Positions 7,755 through 14,818 of a stretch of DNA of 64,000 bases are shown here, piece after piece; within the stretch, counting starts at the first letter, position 1, and every line of letters starts with the position of its first letter. Source of the DNA: Bacteroidales bacterium (GTDB lineage: Bacteria; Bacteroidota; Bacteroidia; Bacteroidales; UBA932); NCBI GenBank assembly GCA_021371955.1, contig JAJFVD010000005.1:1-64000 (forward strand). Direction: 5' to 3'. A program made the translations under genes and the position numbers. The notes beneath the pieces were generated by a model, which saw nothing but the letters and a program-made list of their open reading frames with translations, searched no databases and was not told where the DNA came from.

Positions 7755-8789
7755 ATGGCAAAAAGAATAAAGCTTAGCGTTGATTGGGACAGCCTTCACC
7801 GGCAGAATATCGGGAGGTACTCGTCGCTAATAGACAGTATCTACAATGATCTGGCCCGGGAGGCTGCCCTAATTGGCGCAATGGCGAGAAATAAGTCTCA
7901 ACCTTTCAAGTTTTCTGCATACCCGGCACTCAGGAAGAGGGCGGAGTCAATTATTACGGAGGTATTTCAGAACATAGAAGTCATTATATCCGACGCTTCA
8001 AGGAAGGAGTGGCTTCTTGCTGCCGCCAAGAATGACGACATTGTGAAGCAGATATTTGCCAACGAGAGGCTTTCAAGTGTTCGTGTGGGCCATTACTACG
8101 AGCGCAACCTTGATGCGCTTAATTCTTTCCAAAAGCGCAAAATTGATGGTATCGGAATTTCCGACCGCATTTGGAGCCTCAAGGGTCAGGCCATTCAGGA
8201 GATAGAGATGGGAATAGATATCGGGCTTACTGAGGGGCGATCGGCGGAGCAAATGGGACGAGACTTAAGGAAATATCTTAAAGATCCGGAACAACTTTAC
8301 AGGAAGGTCCGGGATGAGAGGGGAGTTTTGCAGCTGTCAAAGAACGCCAAGGCTTACCACCCCGGGCAGGGCGTGTATAGATCCAGCAGAATGAATGCTC
8401 TGAGGTTGACCAGGACCGAAACAAACATGGCATACAGAGAGTCGGACCATGAAAGGTGGCAGCAGCTTGATTTTATCCTGGGCTACGAGGTTAAGCGCTC
8501 AAATAATCCATATCCATGCCCCATCTGCGAAGCGCTGAAGGGCAAATATCCGAAGTCCTTTAAGTTCCTGGGCTGGCATCCCAACTGCAGATGCTTTGCA
8601 GTTCCAATACTTGCCAAGCCGGACGAGTTTCTTGAGCAAATGCTTATTGACGACACTGCGGGCCATAAGTTCACCGGAGAAGTATCTGAGCTCCCTGGTA
8701 ACTTTACAAAATGGTTAAAGGAAAATGATAGGGGCATGGTGCCATATTTCCTAAAGATAAATGCCGGCTTAATAAAACAGATTGGTTAG
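7755..8789 (+). CDS. Minor head protein (SPP1 gp7 / Mu F-like)
   Basis: 344 residues. The C-terminal half carries the family signature: RLTRTETNMAYRESDHERW, then CPICEALKGK and GWHPNCRCFAVPIL, with Cys and His residues that probably bind zinc. These proteins are injected or act in head morphogenesis beside the portal. Starts 8 bases after the portal stop. It is the last + strand gene before an inverted gene at 8814, with a 24-base convergent gap that shows no clear terminator. Confidence 0.87.
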   Translation: MAKRIKLSVDWDSLHRQNIGRYSSLIDSIYNDLAREAALIGAMARNKSQPFKFSAYPALRKRAESIITEVFQNIEVIISDASRKEWLLAAAKNDDIVKQIFANERLSSVRVGHYYERNLDALNSFQKRKIDGIGISDRIWSLKGQAIQEIEMGIDIGLTEGRSAEQMGRDLRKYLKDPEQLYRKVRDERGVLQLSKNAKAYHPGQGVYRSSRMNALRLTRTETNMAYRESDHERWQQLDFILGYEVKRSNNPYPCPICEALKGKYPKSFKFLGWHPNCRCFAVPILAKPDEFLEQMLIDDTAGHKFTGEVSELPGNFTKWLKENDRGMVPYFLKINAGLIKQIG

Positions 8790-8813
8790 TCCCTCGTTAA
8801 CACCATTCGCTGA

Positions 8814-9356
8814 TTATAAAAAAACTATTTGAACTATTACAGTTGCAATTAATGATAACCTTACCCAAAAAAGCTGCTTTCTTGATATTTTAGCCTGCTC
8901 CTCCATATATAAATCTTCGGCAGACTTATATTCTGAGCTCTTCATAACTTTTAAGTTGCTACTTACATAAATTTGCTGGTTCCAATATTTACATATCCAT
9001 TTACTAAGGTCGCTATTCTGTAGCACGGACCTTAACACATACTTTTTATCTGGTTCAGGATCGCACCCAGCATTTTCGACTAAATCATACAACTTTATAT
9101 AGTGCTGGCTCTCTAGATAGTCAACAAGGCAAGCCACAGCAACAACATCATCAATCGAGGTGAGCAAACTATCAATGCCGCCCTCGGTGGAGCGAATGCT
9201 TACCGTATTTGTCCTTAAGTCTGCATGAATTATTTTATCTCCGTCATTGATGAGATTTTTTACCAATGTACCGAAACTTTGAACGTGCATCATGTCCGGA
9301 CTTGAGCCGGCCAAGATATCAATTGCCCTTTTTTCAAGATTACTATAGAATTTCAT
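8814..9356 (-). CDS. Tail-anchored protein of unknown function on the opposite strand
   Basis: 180 residues, soluble and acidic/mixed for the first 160, then a single C-terminal hydrophobic segment (VRLSLIATVIVQIVFL) that would anchor it to the membrane facing the cytoplasm. Not recognised. It sits antiparallel inside the head-gene cluster between the minor head protein and the scaffold, which places it outside late transcription. Upstream on its strand are TTGAC and TATTATTG, a possible separate promoter. Candidate lysogenic-conversion gene (inference). Confidence 0.6.
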   Translation of the reverse strand: MKFYSNLEKRAIDILAGSSPDMMHVQSFGTLVKNLINDGDKIIHADLRTNTVSIRSTEGGIDSLLTSIDDVVAVACLVDYLESQHYIKLYDLVENAGCDPEPDKKYVLRSVLQNSDLSKWICKYWNQQIYVSSNLKVMKSSEYKSAEDLYMEEQAKISRKQLFWVRLSLIATVIVQIVFL

Positions 9357-9430
9357 TTTTATTTCAATAATAAGCTTTTAATCAGTAAAAGTCAACCATT
9401 GGTTACTTTATTTTTCAAATTCTGATAAAA

Positions 9431-9469
9431 GTGGATAACTGTGAATAAAAAGTGATTACATTATAATCG
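9431..9469 (+). promoter_or_regulatory. Repeated palindromic control element, copy 2
   Basis: GTGGATAACT, seven bases, then a block with core GATTACATTATAATC, matching the element at 3365-3402 in order, spacing and sequence. It lies just before the scaffold and capsid genes and after the inverted gene at 8814, so it would restart late transcription here. Confidence 0.55.
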
Positions 9470-9487
9470 GAATAGATGTCAGAAAGG

Positions 9488-9495
9488 TATATTTG
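9488..9495 (+). promoter_or_regulatory. -7 box upstream of scaffold/capsid operon
   Basis: TATATTTG, identical to the box at 3413. It sits 18 bases after the palindromic element and 34 bases before the ATG at 9530. Since transcription should begin just downstream of it, it argues against a start codon at 9476. Confidence 0.5.
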
Positions 9496-9529
9496 TTTCG
9501 ATAAAAATCTGACAATTAATATTCAGAAC

Positions 9530-10231
9530 ATGAAAAAAGAAATTTTTGAAGCCTTGAAAACCAAGTTTCCTGGGGTTCAAGACGCAATTCTTGACAGGAT
9601 AGCTACAAAAATGGCGAAAACTGTAACAAAGGAGGAAGATGTTGCAACCTCGGTTGAGGGGGTGACTTTCCAAAATGTTCTCGAGTCATATGGCGACCAC
9701 AGGGCTACAGAGTCTCAGGTTTCCGCCGTATCAAACTACGAGAAAAAGCACGGTCTTAAAGATGGTGCAAAAGTGCAGAAGGAGCCTGGGGCCGGAGGTG
9801 ATTCGGAACCGGGTGCAGATGGTCCTCAGCCTAAAACTCAAGACTCGGAACTTGCGAAGACCGTAAAAGGGCTTCAGGAGGATATCGAAAAGCTGAAGGG
9901 CGAGAAGGCCACAGAGGGGAGGTTACAGAAGTTTACCAAATCAATGGAAAAGGCCCCGGAGAAAATCCGTGACCGTTACCGCAAGGACTTCAACAGACTC
10001 AATTTTAAGGACGATGCGGAATTTGACGAGTGGCTCAAGGAAGTAGACACTGACGTCGAAGCTATCGCCGCTGAATATTCTTCAAAGGGTGTCGCCTTTC
10101 AACCTCCTAAGGGCACCAATAAGCCCGTTACCCCGGAGCAAGCGTCTCCAGAGGTAAAAGCAAGGATAGAAAGTAGAAAGGCCGAAACGGGAGCCCCGGC
10201 CATCCAAGGGCTTCCAACACAAAAAGTCTAG
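9530..10231 (+). CDS. Capsid scaffolding protein
   Basis: Start taken at ATG 9530 (MKKEIFEALKTKFPG), not at the in-frame codon 9476, because a -7 promoter box lies between them and the first 18 residues look unconserved. 233 residues, highly charged: an N-terminal helical region, a Gly/Pro-rich linker (GAGGDSEPGADGPQP), and a coiled-coil segment (LAKTVKGLQEDIEKLKGEKA) are typical of phage scaffolds, which shape the prohead and are then lost. It immediately precedes the decoration and capsid genes. Confidence 0.75.
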   Translation: MKKEIFEALKTKFPGVQDAILDRIATKMAKTVTKEEDVATSVEGVTFQNVLESYGDHRATESQVSAVSNYEKKHGLKDGAKVQKEPGAGGDSEPGADGPQPKTQDSELAKTVKGLQEDIEKLKGEKATEGRLQKFTKSMEKAPEKIRDRYRKDFNRLNFKDDAEFDEWLKEVDTDVEAIAAEYSSKGVAFQPPKGTNKPVTPEQASPEVKARIESRKAETGAPAIQGLPTQKV

Positions 10232-10234
10232 TCA

Positions 10235-10981
10235 ATGAATACAAATTTTGAATTCAGCGAGGCCCCGACTCCTGACGTTATCGTTTTCGATAAGGTCATC
10301 GCGGAGAAGCCGGGCGGAGGTATCGTTGGCAACCCTGCATATGATGTCCGCGAGGGCACCGCTGTAGGTCTTAACGCCGGGGGAGTGTTAACCCCTATCA
10401 AGGCTTATCGCCTTGTTAAGGCCGTTGCCGCAGACGATGAAACAATAGAAATCGCCAAGGGAAGTGGCGTAGCTGTTGGTGACAAAATAGCACATGAAAA
10501 CGTTGCTGTTGCTGCCACCGCAGTAGACTCTACCAACGCGTTGAAAGACGTCGTTACCGTTACCATGGGAGTGGCCATCGCAAACGGAACAGTATTGTTC
10601 CAATCTGCAGTATTAAGTGTTGAGGCGGTTGAGGAAGTGGCCTATGGCTACTATGATGCGGTTGCCGAGACTCCTGGCGCTGTTAAGGTGGTTGCCGCTG
10701 ATCCAGGCGCAGGTGAGATTGCTCTCGCCGGAGTTTTACCGTACAAGGGAATTAAAGACCTTGCTGCCGACGATTACGTCGTACTGAAGGAAGCTGTCGC
10801 CGGTGTGGCCGGAGTAGACGCTCGCCCTATTTACACTCCTCTTTTCCTCAACGGAGCCAAGGTTCTTGCGGGTAAAGGCGATCAGCGCGTGAAGCTGGTT
10901 GTATCGGCAGTGGTGCGTAAAGAAACAGTTAACGCTTCTAAAGAAGTGCTGGCTCTCATGTCAACCATTAAAGCTGTTTAA
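10235..10981 (+). CDS. Capsid decoration / head fibre-like protein
   Basis: 248 residues, poor in aromatic and Cys residues and rich in Ala, Val and Gly, in short beta-like repeats (VAADDETIEIAKGSGVAVGDKI and similar). This composition and its place between scaffold and capsid suit a head surface or decoration protein. It starts 3 bases after the scaffold gene and ends 2 bases before the capsid gene. The specific family is not certain. Confidence 0.6.
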   Translation: MNTNFEFSEAPTPDVIVFDKVIAEKPGGGIVGNPAYDVREGTAVGLNAGGVLTPIKAYRLVKAVAADDETIEIAKGSGVAVGDKIAHENVAVAATAVDSTNALKDVVTVTMGVAIANGTVLFQSAVLSVEAVEEVAYGYYDAVAETPGAVKVVAADPGAGEIALAGVLPYKGIKDLAADDYVVLKEAVAGVAGVDARPIYTPLFLNGAKVLAGKGDQRVKLVVSAVVRKETVNASKEVLALMSTIKAV

Positions 10982-10983
10982 CT

Positions 10984-12099
10984 ATGGGACAGATGAATAA
11001 ACCTCTATTTGACCTCAATCAGGCAGATCTGCAGCTTGAGATCAACTCATATAAGCCGGGAAGTGGCCTCGTTTGGCCTACACTGTTCCCGCTGAAGTAT
11101 TCGCCAAAATTCGACCTCAAGGGGCTCGAAGGAAACGAAGGAATTCCGGTATCTGCTGACCGCGTTGCGTTCAACACCAAGGCCCCGCTGAAAACGCGTA
11201 AGACCATTGGAACATGGAGCGGAACTCTCGGTAAGTACTCTATCTCGAAGGAGAAGGACGAGCTCCAGATCAACGAGTACAAAGACCTTAAGATTATCGC
11301 AGCATCAAACCCAACAGACAAAGCTTCGGCCCAGTACCTGGTGGATATGGTTTACGACGATGTTAAGGCTTGTAACGATGGTATCGACTACAAGGTGGAG
11401 ATTGATGCTTTGCGCATCGGATCGCTTGGTAAGCAAACATTCCCTGCAGCGATTGAAGGGGATATGGCCACCGAGGATGTAATCAACTTTAACGTGCCTA
11501 CGGAGAACTTCGTTGGAGTAGCAACTCTGTGGAGTAACGCAGCTGAGGCTGATGGTATCGCCGATATCGTTAAGCAGCAAAAAGCCGTTAAGCTGAGGGG
11601 AAGGAGAAAACCGATGTTTGCAATTATAGAAGATTCAGCTTTCGAGCTTCTTCTTGCACAAGCGAAAACGGTTAAGCGTGTTGCCTCAATTCTTGTTAAC
11701 GCAACAGGAATGACCTCTACCGAGGTTCTTTCAGTTGACAACGTTAACGCCTATATGCGTAAAAAAGGCTATCCTCAGTTCCTCGTTATTGACAGCTACG
11801 CACTTATCGAGGGTAAAGATGGAAAGCATACAACCATCAAACCGTGGAACGAAAAAGTAGTTTGTCTTAGCCCGACTCCACAACTTGGCTGGACTTATTA
11901 CAAACCGGTTCCTATCGTTGAGGGCACTGACGCCATGCAGGCGCAAGGCTCTTATGCTAAAACAACTGTATACTCAGAGGTGAACCCAATGCTCGAAACT
12001 ACAATGGCGGAAGCCTATGTACAGCCGGGCCTTATCAACAGGGCTTCTCTGGTATTCATGAATATTGCAAACACCGTCGGATTTAACGAAGGCGCGTAG
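10984..12099 (+). CDS. Major capsid protein
   Basis: 371 residues, normal for an HK97-fold phage capsid protein. It follows scaffold and decoration genes and precedes the connector cluster, the standard order. Sequence features include PLKYSPKFDLKGLEGNEGIPVSADRVAFN near the N-terminus and a Met-containing C-terminal region ending in IANTVGFNEGA. Codon use here is more biased than in neighbours (AAC, ATC, GTT, AAG), as is often seen for highly expressed capsid genes. Builds the head shell. Confidence 0.88.
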   Translation: MGQMNKPLFDLNQADLQLEINSYKPGSGLVWPTLFPLKYSPKFDLKGLEGNEGIPVSADRVAFNTKAPLKTRKTIGTWSGTLGKYSISKEKDELQINEYKDLKIIAASNPTDKASAQYLVDMVYDDVKACNDGIDYKVEIDALRIGSLGKQTFPAAIEGDMATEDVINFNVPTENFVGVATLWSNAAEADGIADIVKQQKAVKLRGRRKPMFAIIEDSAFELLLAQAKTVKRVASILVNATGMTSTEVLSVDNVNAYMRKKGYPQFLVIDSYALIEGKDGKHTTIKPWNEKVVCLSPTPQLGWTYYKPVPIVEGTDAMQAQGSYAKTTVYSEVNPMLETTMAEAYVQPGLINRASLVFMNIANTVGFNEGA

Positions 12100-12105
12100 T
12101 AAATC

Positions 12106-12429
12106 ATGGCAACAGTTTTTGAATCGTTGAAAAGCTTGTCAGGCTATCCGGTACCACAGTCAGCTCTTATCAGAATTACTGTGGGCCGGGGCTTGACTCT
12201 CTCTGCCGAAGCAACGGCAAGCGTTCTCAGGTCACAATCATACAGACTCGCTGAGGCGGATCTAATGAAGTGGCTTGCTAAAGCGCCAAACGTATCGCAG
12301 GGCGGAGTAAGCTACAGCTTTTCGGAAAGCGAGAGAGAACAGTTCAAGGCTGAGGCCGAGGCAATTTATGAAGAGTACGGAGAGGGGCAGCCCTCTTCAC
12401 AATACGGATATCAGGGGGAAAACTTATGA
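12106..12429 (+). CDS. Head-tail connector-type small protein
   Basis: 107 residues right after the capsid gene, where phages carry head-completion proteins. It is helical (LKSLSGYPVPQSALIRITVGRGL, LAEADLMKWLAKAPNVSQGG) with an acidic C-terminus. The FSESEREQFKAEAEAIYEEYGEG stretch is a likely helix. Overlaps the next gene by 4 bases. Position supports a gp6/gp15-like adaptor role; the family was not verified. Confidence 0.6.
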   Translation: MATVFESLKSLSGYPVPQSALIRITVGRGLTLSAEATASVLRSQSYRLAEADLMKWLAKAPNVSQGGVSYSFSESEREQFKAEAEAIYEEYGEGQPSSQYGYQGENL

Positions 12430-12734
12430 TCATCAACGGGAAAATACTTTACCAGGTAAAAAGCGGAGGCGGAATAATTGACGGGAACCCTGTTCCTGTT
12501 CAAGTTGACTGGCTTCCTATTGAGTGTAACATAAAAACGAACAGCAATACAACTAAAGGCAAGTATGTCGATGGTAACTTCAGAATGGCGTCTTACGAGG
12601 TGCTTATCGAGCTCACCGATTTTACTGCAAATAGAGTAAAGCTGATTGATATTATGGGACGCGACCTTGGAGAGTTTCCCGTTCAGAGCATAGACCACCT
12701 GGAGGCCGTACAGAATACAAAAATAGTTGTTTGA
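12426..12734 (+). CDS. Head-tail joining protein, hypothetical
   Basis: 102 residues with a beta-rich pattern (KILYQVKSGGGIIDGNPVPVQVDWLPIECNIKT, then YEVLIELTDFTANRVKLIDIMGRDLGEFPVQSI). Coupled to the preceding gene by an ATGA overlap. The position between the adaptor-like and gp10-like genes suggests a stopper or head-closure protein. No family name is claimed. Confidence 0.6.
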   Translation: MIINGKILYQVKSGGGIIDGNPVPVQVDWLPIECNIKTNSNTTKGKYVDGNFRMASYEVLIELTDFTANRVKLIDIMGRDLGEFPVQSIDHLEAVQNTKIVV

Positions 12735-12735
12735 C

Positions 12736-13179
12736 ATGCCGGCCAGACAGATAACACCCAGAAGCTACGTAGAGAAGAGTCTTGCAGAGGCGATTGAAAG
12801 ACGCGTGCAAAAGATTGTCAAGACTCTAAACTATGTAGGGGAGCAGTGCTTATCTGAGGCGAGAGATAACCACAGCTATATTGACAGGACAGGTAACCTG
12901 ACCTCCTCAATAGGATATGTGGTGTTGAGAGACGGCGTAAGAGTTGGCGGAAGCGACTTCAGGCAGGTTCAGAGCGGCGGGGAAGGTGCGGAGAGTGGCC
13001 AGAAATTTCTGGAGTCTCTAATCTCCCAATCAAGCGGAGGGATAACCCTCATAATGGTTGCCGGGATGAATTACGCCTCTTATGTTGAGTCCAACTATAA
13101 TGTATTGATTTCTTCAGAATTGCTTATGGAAAGATTGGTGCCGGAACTAATGAGAAAGTTAGGATTTGAAAAGGTATGA
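12736..13179 (+). CDS. Tail-completion protein of HK97 gp10 type
   Basis: Start taken at ATG 12736 (MPARQITPRSYVEK); the frame extends to a TTG at 12727, but that would overlap the previous stop. 147 residues; the pattern of an N-terminal helix (LAEAIERRVQKIVKTLNYVGEQCLSEARD), a DRTGNLTSSIGYVV segment and GMNYASYVESNYNVL matches gp10-like neck proteins, which have a RTGxLxxSI signature. Probably closes the head and accepts the tail. Confidence 0.72.
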   Translation: MPARQITPRSYVEKSLAEAIERRVQKIVKTLNYVGEQCLSEARDNHSYIDRTGNLTSSIGYVVLRDGVRVGGSDFRQVQSGGEGAESGQKFLESLISQSSGGITLIMVAGMNYASYVESNYNVLISSELLMERLVPELMRKLGFEKV

Positions 13180-13589
13180 ACAAAACAGGGGCTGAAATAG
13201 AAAGCGATATTTTCAATATGATCTCTGGGAGCGAGCTTGAAGAGTTCGTTAACGGATCTGCATATAAAAAAGGGGTGAGGCCTTTCGGCTCTGTCCTAGA
13301 GGATATCGTGGTGGGCTTTTCTGCAGGTATTGATGGCCAAAGGCAAACCGGGGCTATTGACGTGAACATTTATGTTCCGAATATAGATGCCGGCTCAGAG
13401 GACGGCAGGAAAGTACCTGACAAGTCAAGAATTGAGGCGGTGGAGAAAAAGGCCCGCATATTTTTCGATTCCCTGGTATCTACAGAATACGACTTTCCCA
13501 AGGCGGCAACAATTCAGTCTTTTGAGGCGGAAGGCCTTGAGCAATATTATGTCAGTATTAAAATTAAGTACAGAAGAATCACAATTTAA
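13176..13589 (+). CDS. Tail terminator-like protein, hypothetical
   Basis: 137 residues, coupled to the gp10-like gene by a 4-base overlap. Mixed alpha/beta composition with NGSAYKKGVRPFGSVLEDIVVGF, a segment resembling tail terminator folds, and a final beta strand YYVSIKIKYRRITI. It lies directly before the tail tube gene, the usual location for the tail terminator. Assignment is positional. Confidence 0.55.
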   Translation: MNKTGAEIESDIFNMISGSELEEFVNGSAYKKGVRPFGSVLEDIVVGFSAGIDGQRQTGAIDVNIYVPNIDAGSEDGRKVPDKSRIEAVEKKARIFFDSLVSTEYDFPKAATIQSFEAEGLEQYYVSIKIKYRRITI

Positions 13590-13600
13590 AAATCAGTATT

Positions 13601-14086
13601 ATGTCTATAGTAATGAGCTGGAGCAAATGCTCCGTTGAGATAGGCGAAACCGGCGCAGACGATGCAATGGCCGCCGTTCTTTCAAGTATTGGTGAAGTCG
13701 AGGATAAGACTGCCGTCTTGGAAGCTACAGATGGCGAGGCGCTCGAGAAAAAGGCCACCGGAGGAAGAGTAATTGCGTCTGAGCAGCTGGAAGGCGGCTT
13801 TGCGCTTACAGTCAGAGTTGTTGAGCCAGACGACGCTTTGTATACTACACTGGGACTCGGAGCCGTAGCAGCTCCCGACTACGATGTGAAAACTCACGTC
13901 GTTGCAGGCGACTGGTCAGTGAAGGTAACTCCAAACAACGTGGGCGCTGTTGGTATCAAGGCTCCAAAAACTAACATCAAATTCAAACCGGGCTGGTCTG
14001 ACGCTGGTGGTAGCTATGCCGATATCACGTTTACCTTTATCAAAACTGCCGCAGATAAGTGGTACACACGCTTTAAAAAGGCTTAA
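13601..14086 (+). CDS. Major tail tube protein
   Basis: 161 residues, beta-rich and Ala/Gly-rich, with WSKCSVEIGETGADDAMAAVLSSIGEVEDKTAVLE and a closing ITFTFIKTAADKWYTRFKKA strand that is typical of tail tube subunits. It sits between the terminator-like gene and the tail chaperone genes. Strongly expressed-type codon use, as in the capsid gene. Forms the stacked hexamer rings of the tail. Confidence 0.8.
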   Translation: MSIVMSWSKCSVEIGETGADDAMAAVLSSIGEVEDKTAVLEATDGEALEKKATGGRVIASEQLEGGFALTVRVVEPDDALYTTLGLGAVAAPDYDVKTHVVAGDWSVKVTPNNVGAVGIKAPKTNIKFKPGWSDAGGSYADITFTFIKTAADKWYTRFKKA

Positions 14087-14096
14087 CACATAAGCT

Positions 14097-14585
14097 ATGA
14101 AAAGTGCTGAGTCCAAAGTGGCGGGTACAATCACGCAAAGGAGGGTGTCATTTAACATCGGTGGGACAACTTATGAGGTTGCCCCACCTTCCTGCGCGAC
14201 CTTGATTCTCTTGTCAGAGGAGCTGGCAAACATCCCCGCGGTAGAGCTGAACCATAGTGAGAAGTACTCCGAGGTGCTTAGGTGGGCTAAAAACTTCAGG
14301 CCGTTGGCCAGAGCAGTGGCCATCCTCGTTCTAGGAGCCGAAAACCTTACCGAGGAGAGAACCATTGTAGAAAAAAGGATATTGGGCATCATCCCAATAC
14401 GAAAGTCCGTTAAAATCGATAAAATAGGCGAAATGGGGGATACCCTGATTAAGCTAAGCCCATCAGCGTTAAAAGGGCTTTTTCTAAAAATGCTTGAGGC
14501 CATGGAGATCGAGGATTTTTTCGGTTTTACCACTTCCCTGATCGAGCTAAACCTACTAAAACCAACAAAGGAAGTGGTGAACTAA
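14097..14585 (+). CDS. Tail assembly chaperone, short product (gpG-like)
   Basis: 162 residues, located between tail tube and tape measure, where long-tailed phages encode the chaperones that coat the tape measure. The middle is helical and hydrophobic (KNFRPLARAVAILVLGAENL). A T TTT TTC slippery heptamer lies in frame at 14516-14522, 63 bases before the stop, followed by a stem-loop, so part of the translation should shift by -1 into a longer product. The non-shifted form ends LLKPTKEVVN. Confidence 0.8.
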   Translation: MKSAESKVAGTITQRRVSFNIGGTTYEVAPPSCATLILLSEELANIPAVELNHSEKYSEVLRWAKNFRPLARAVAILVLGAENLTEERTIVEKRILGIIPIRKSVKIDKIGEMGDTLIKLSPSALKGLFLKMLEAMEIEDFFGFTTSLIELNLLKPTKEVVN

Positions 14586-14818
14586 ATGACAGTATCTGGG
14601 CCGTTATACTTGGGGCGGCCAAGTCGCTGGGTGTTCCTCCGGAACATGTTCTTTACAAAATGAGTTACGCAAATGTACAAATGTACAATGCCGTAATACC
14701 AAGCTTCGACGGAGACAAATCAGGTAAAGGGGGGAAACCAGAATTTGACTCATCAAAAGACGCAAACATCCCCGGGAATATCCATCTAAAGCCAGACGAG
14801 GAGATTGAGTATGAATAA
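14097..14818 (+). CDS. Tail assembly chaperone, -1 frameshift fusion (gpGT-like), 240 residues
   Basis: After slippage at 14516-14522 the -1 frame is open from 14522 to a stop at 14816-14818. It adds 98 residues including DSIWAVILGAAKSLGVPPEH and VLYKMSYANVQMYNAVIPSF, a coherent protein-like stretch, whereas the 0-frame continuation at 14586 stops after 25 codons. The extension is too short to stand out as a separate gene and has no early start codon. This mirrors lambda gpG/gpGT, where the T part binds the tape measure. The end overlaps the tape measure start by 8 bases. Confidence 0.75.
14516..14578 (+). promoter_or_regulatory. Programmed -1 ribosomal frameshift signal
   Basis: Slippery heptamer T TTT TTC (14516-14522) in the X XXY YYZ arrangement relative to the 14097 frame, a 6-base spacer, then a stem ACCACTTCC (14529-14537) pairing perfectly with GGAAGTGGT (14570-14578) across a 32-base loop; three further weaker pairs extend the base. 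Spacing and architecture are those of known frameshift stimulators, and a pseudoknot with the loop is possible. Confidence 0.75.

Noticed and set aside
9476..9529. N-terminal extension of the scaffold gene from 9476
   Set aside because: A -7 promoter box at 9488-9495 lies inside it, and the protein from 9530 has a natural start.
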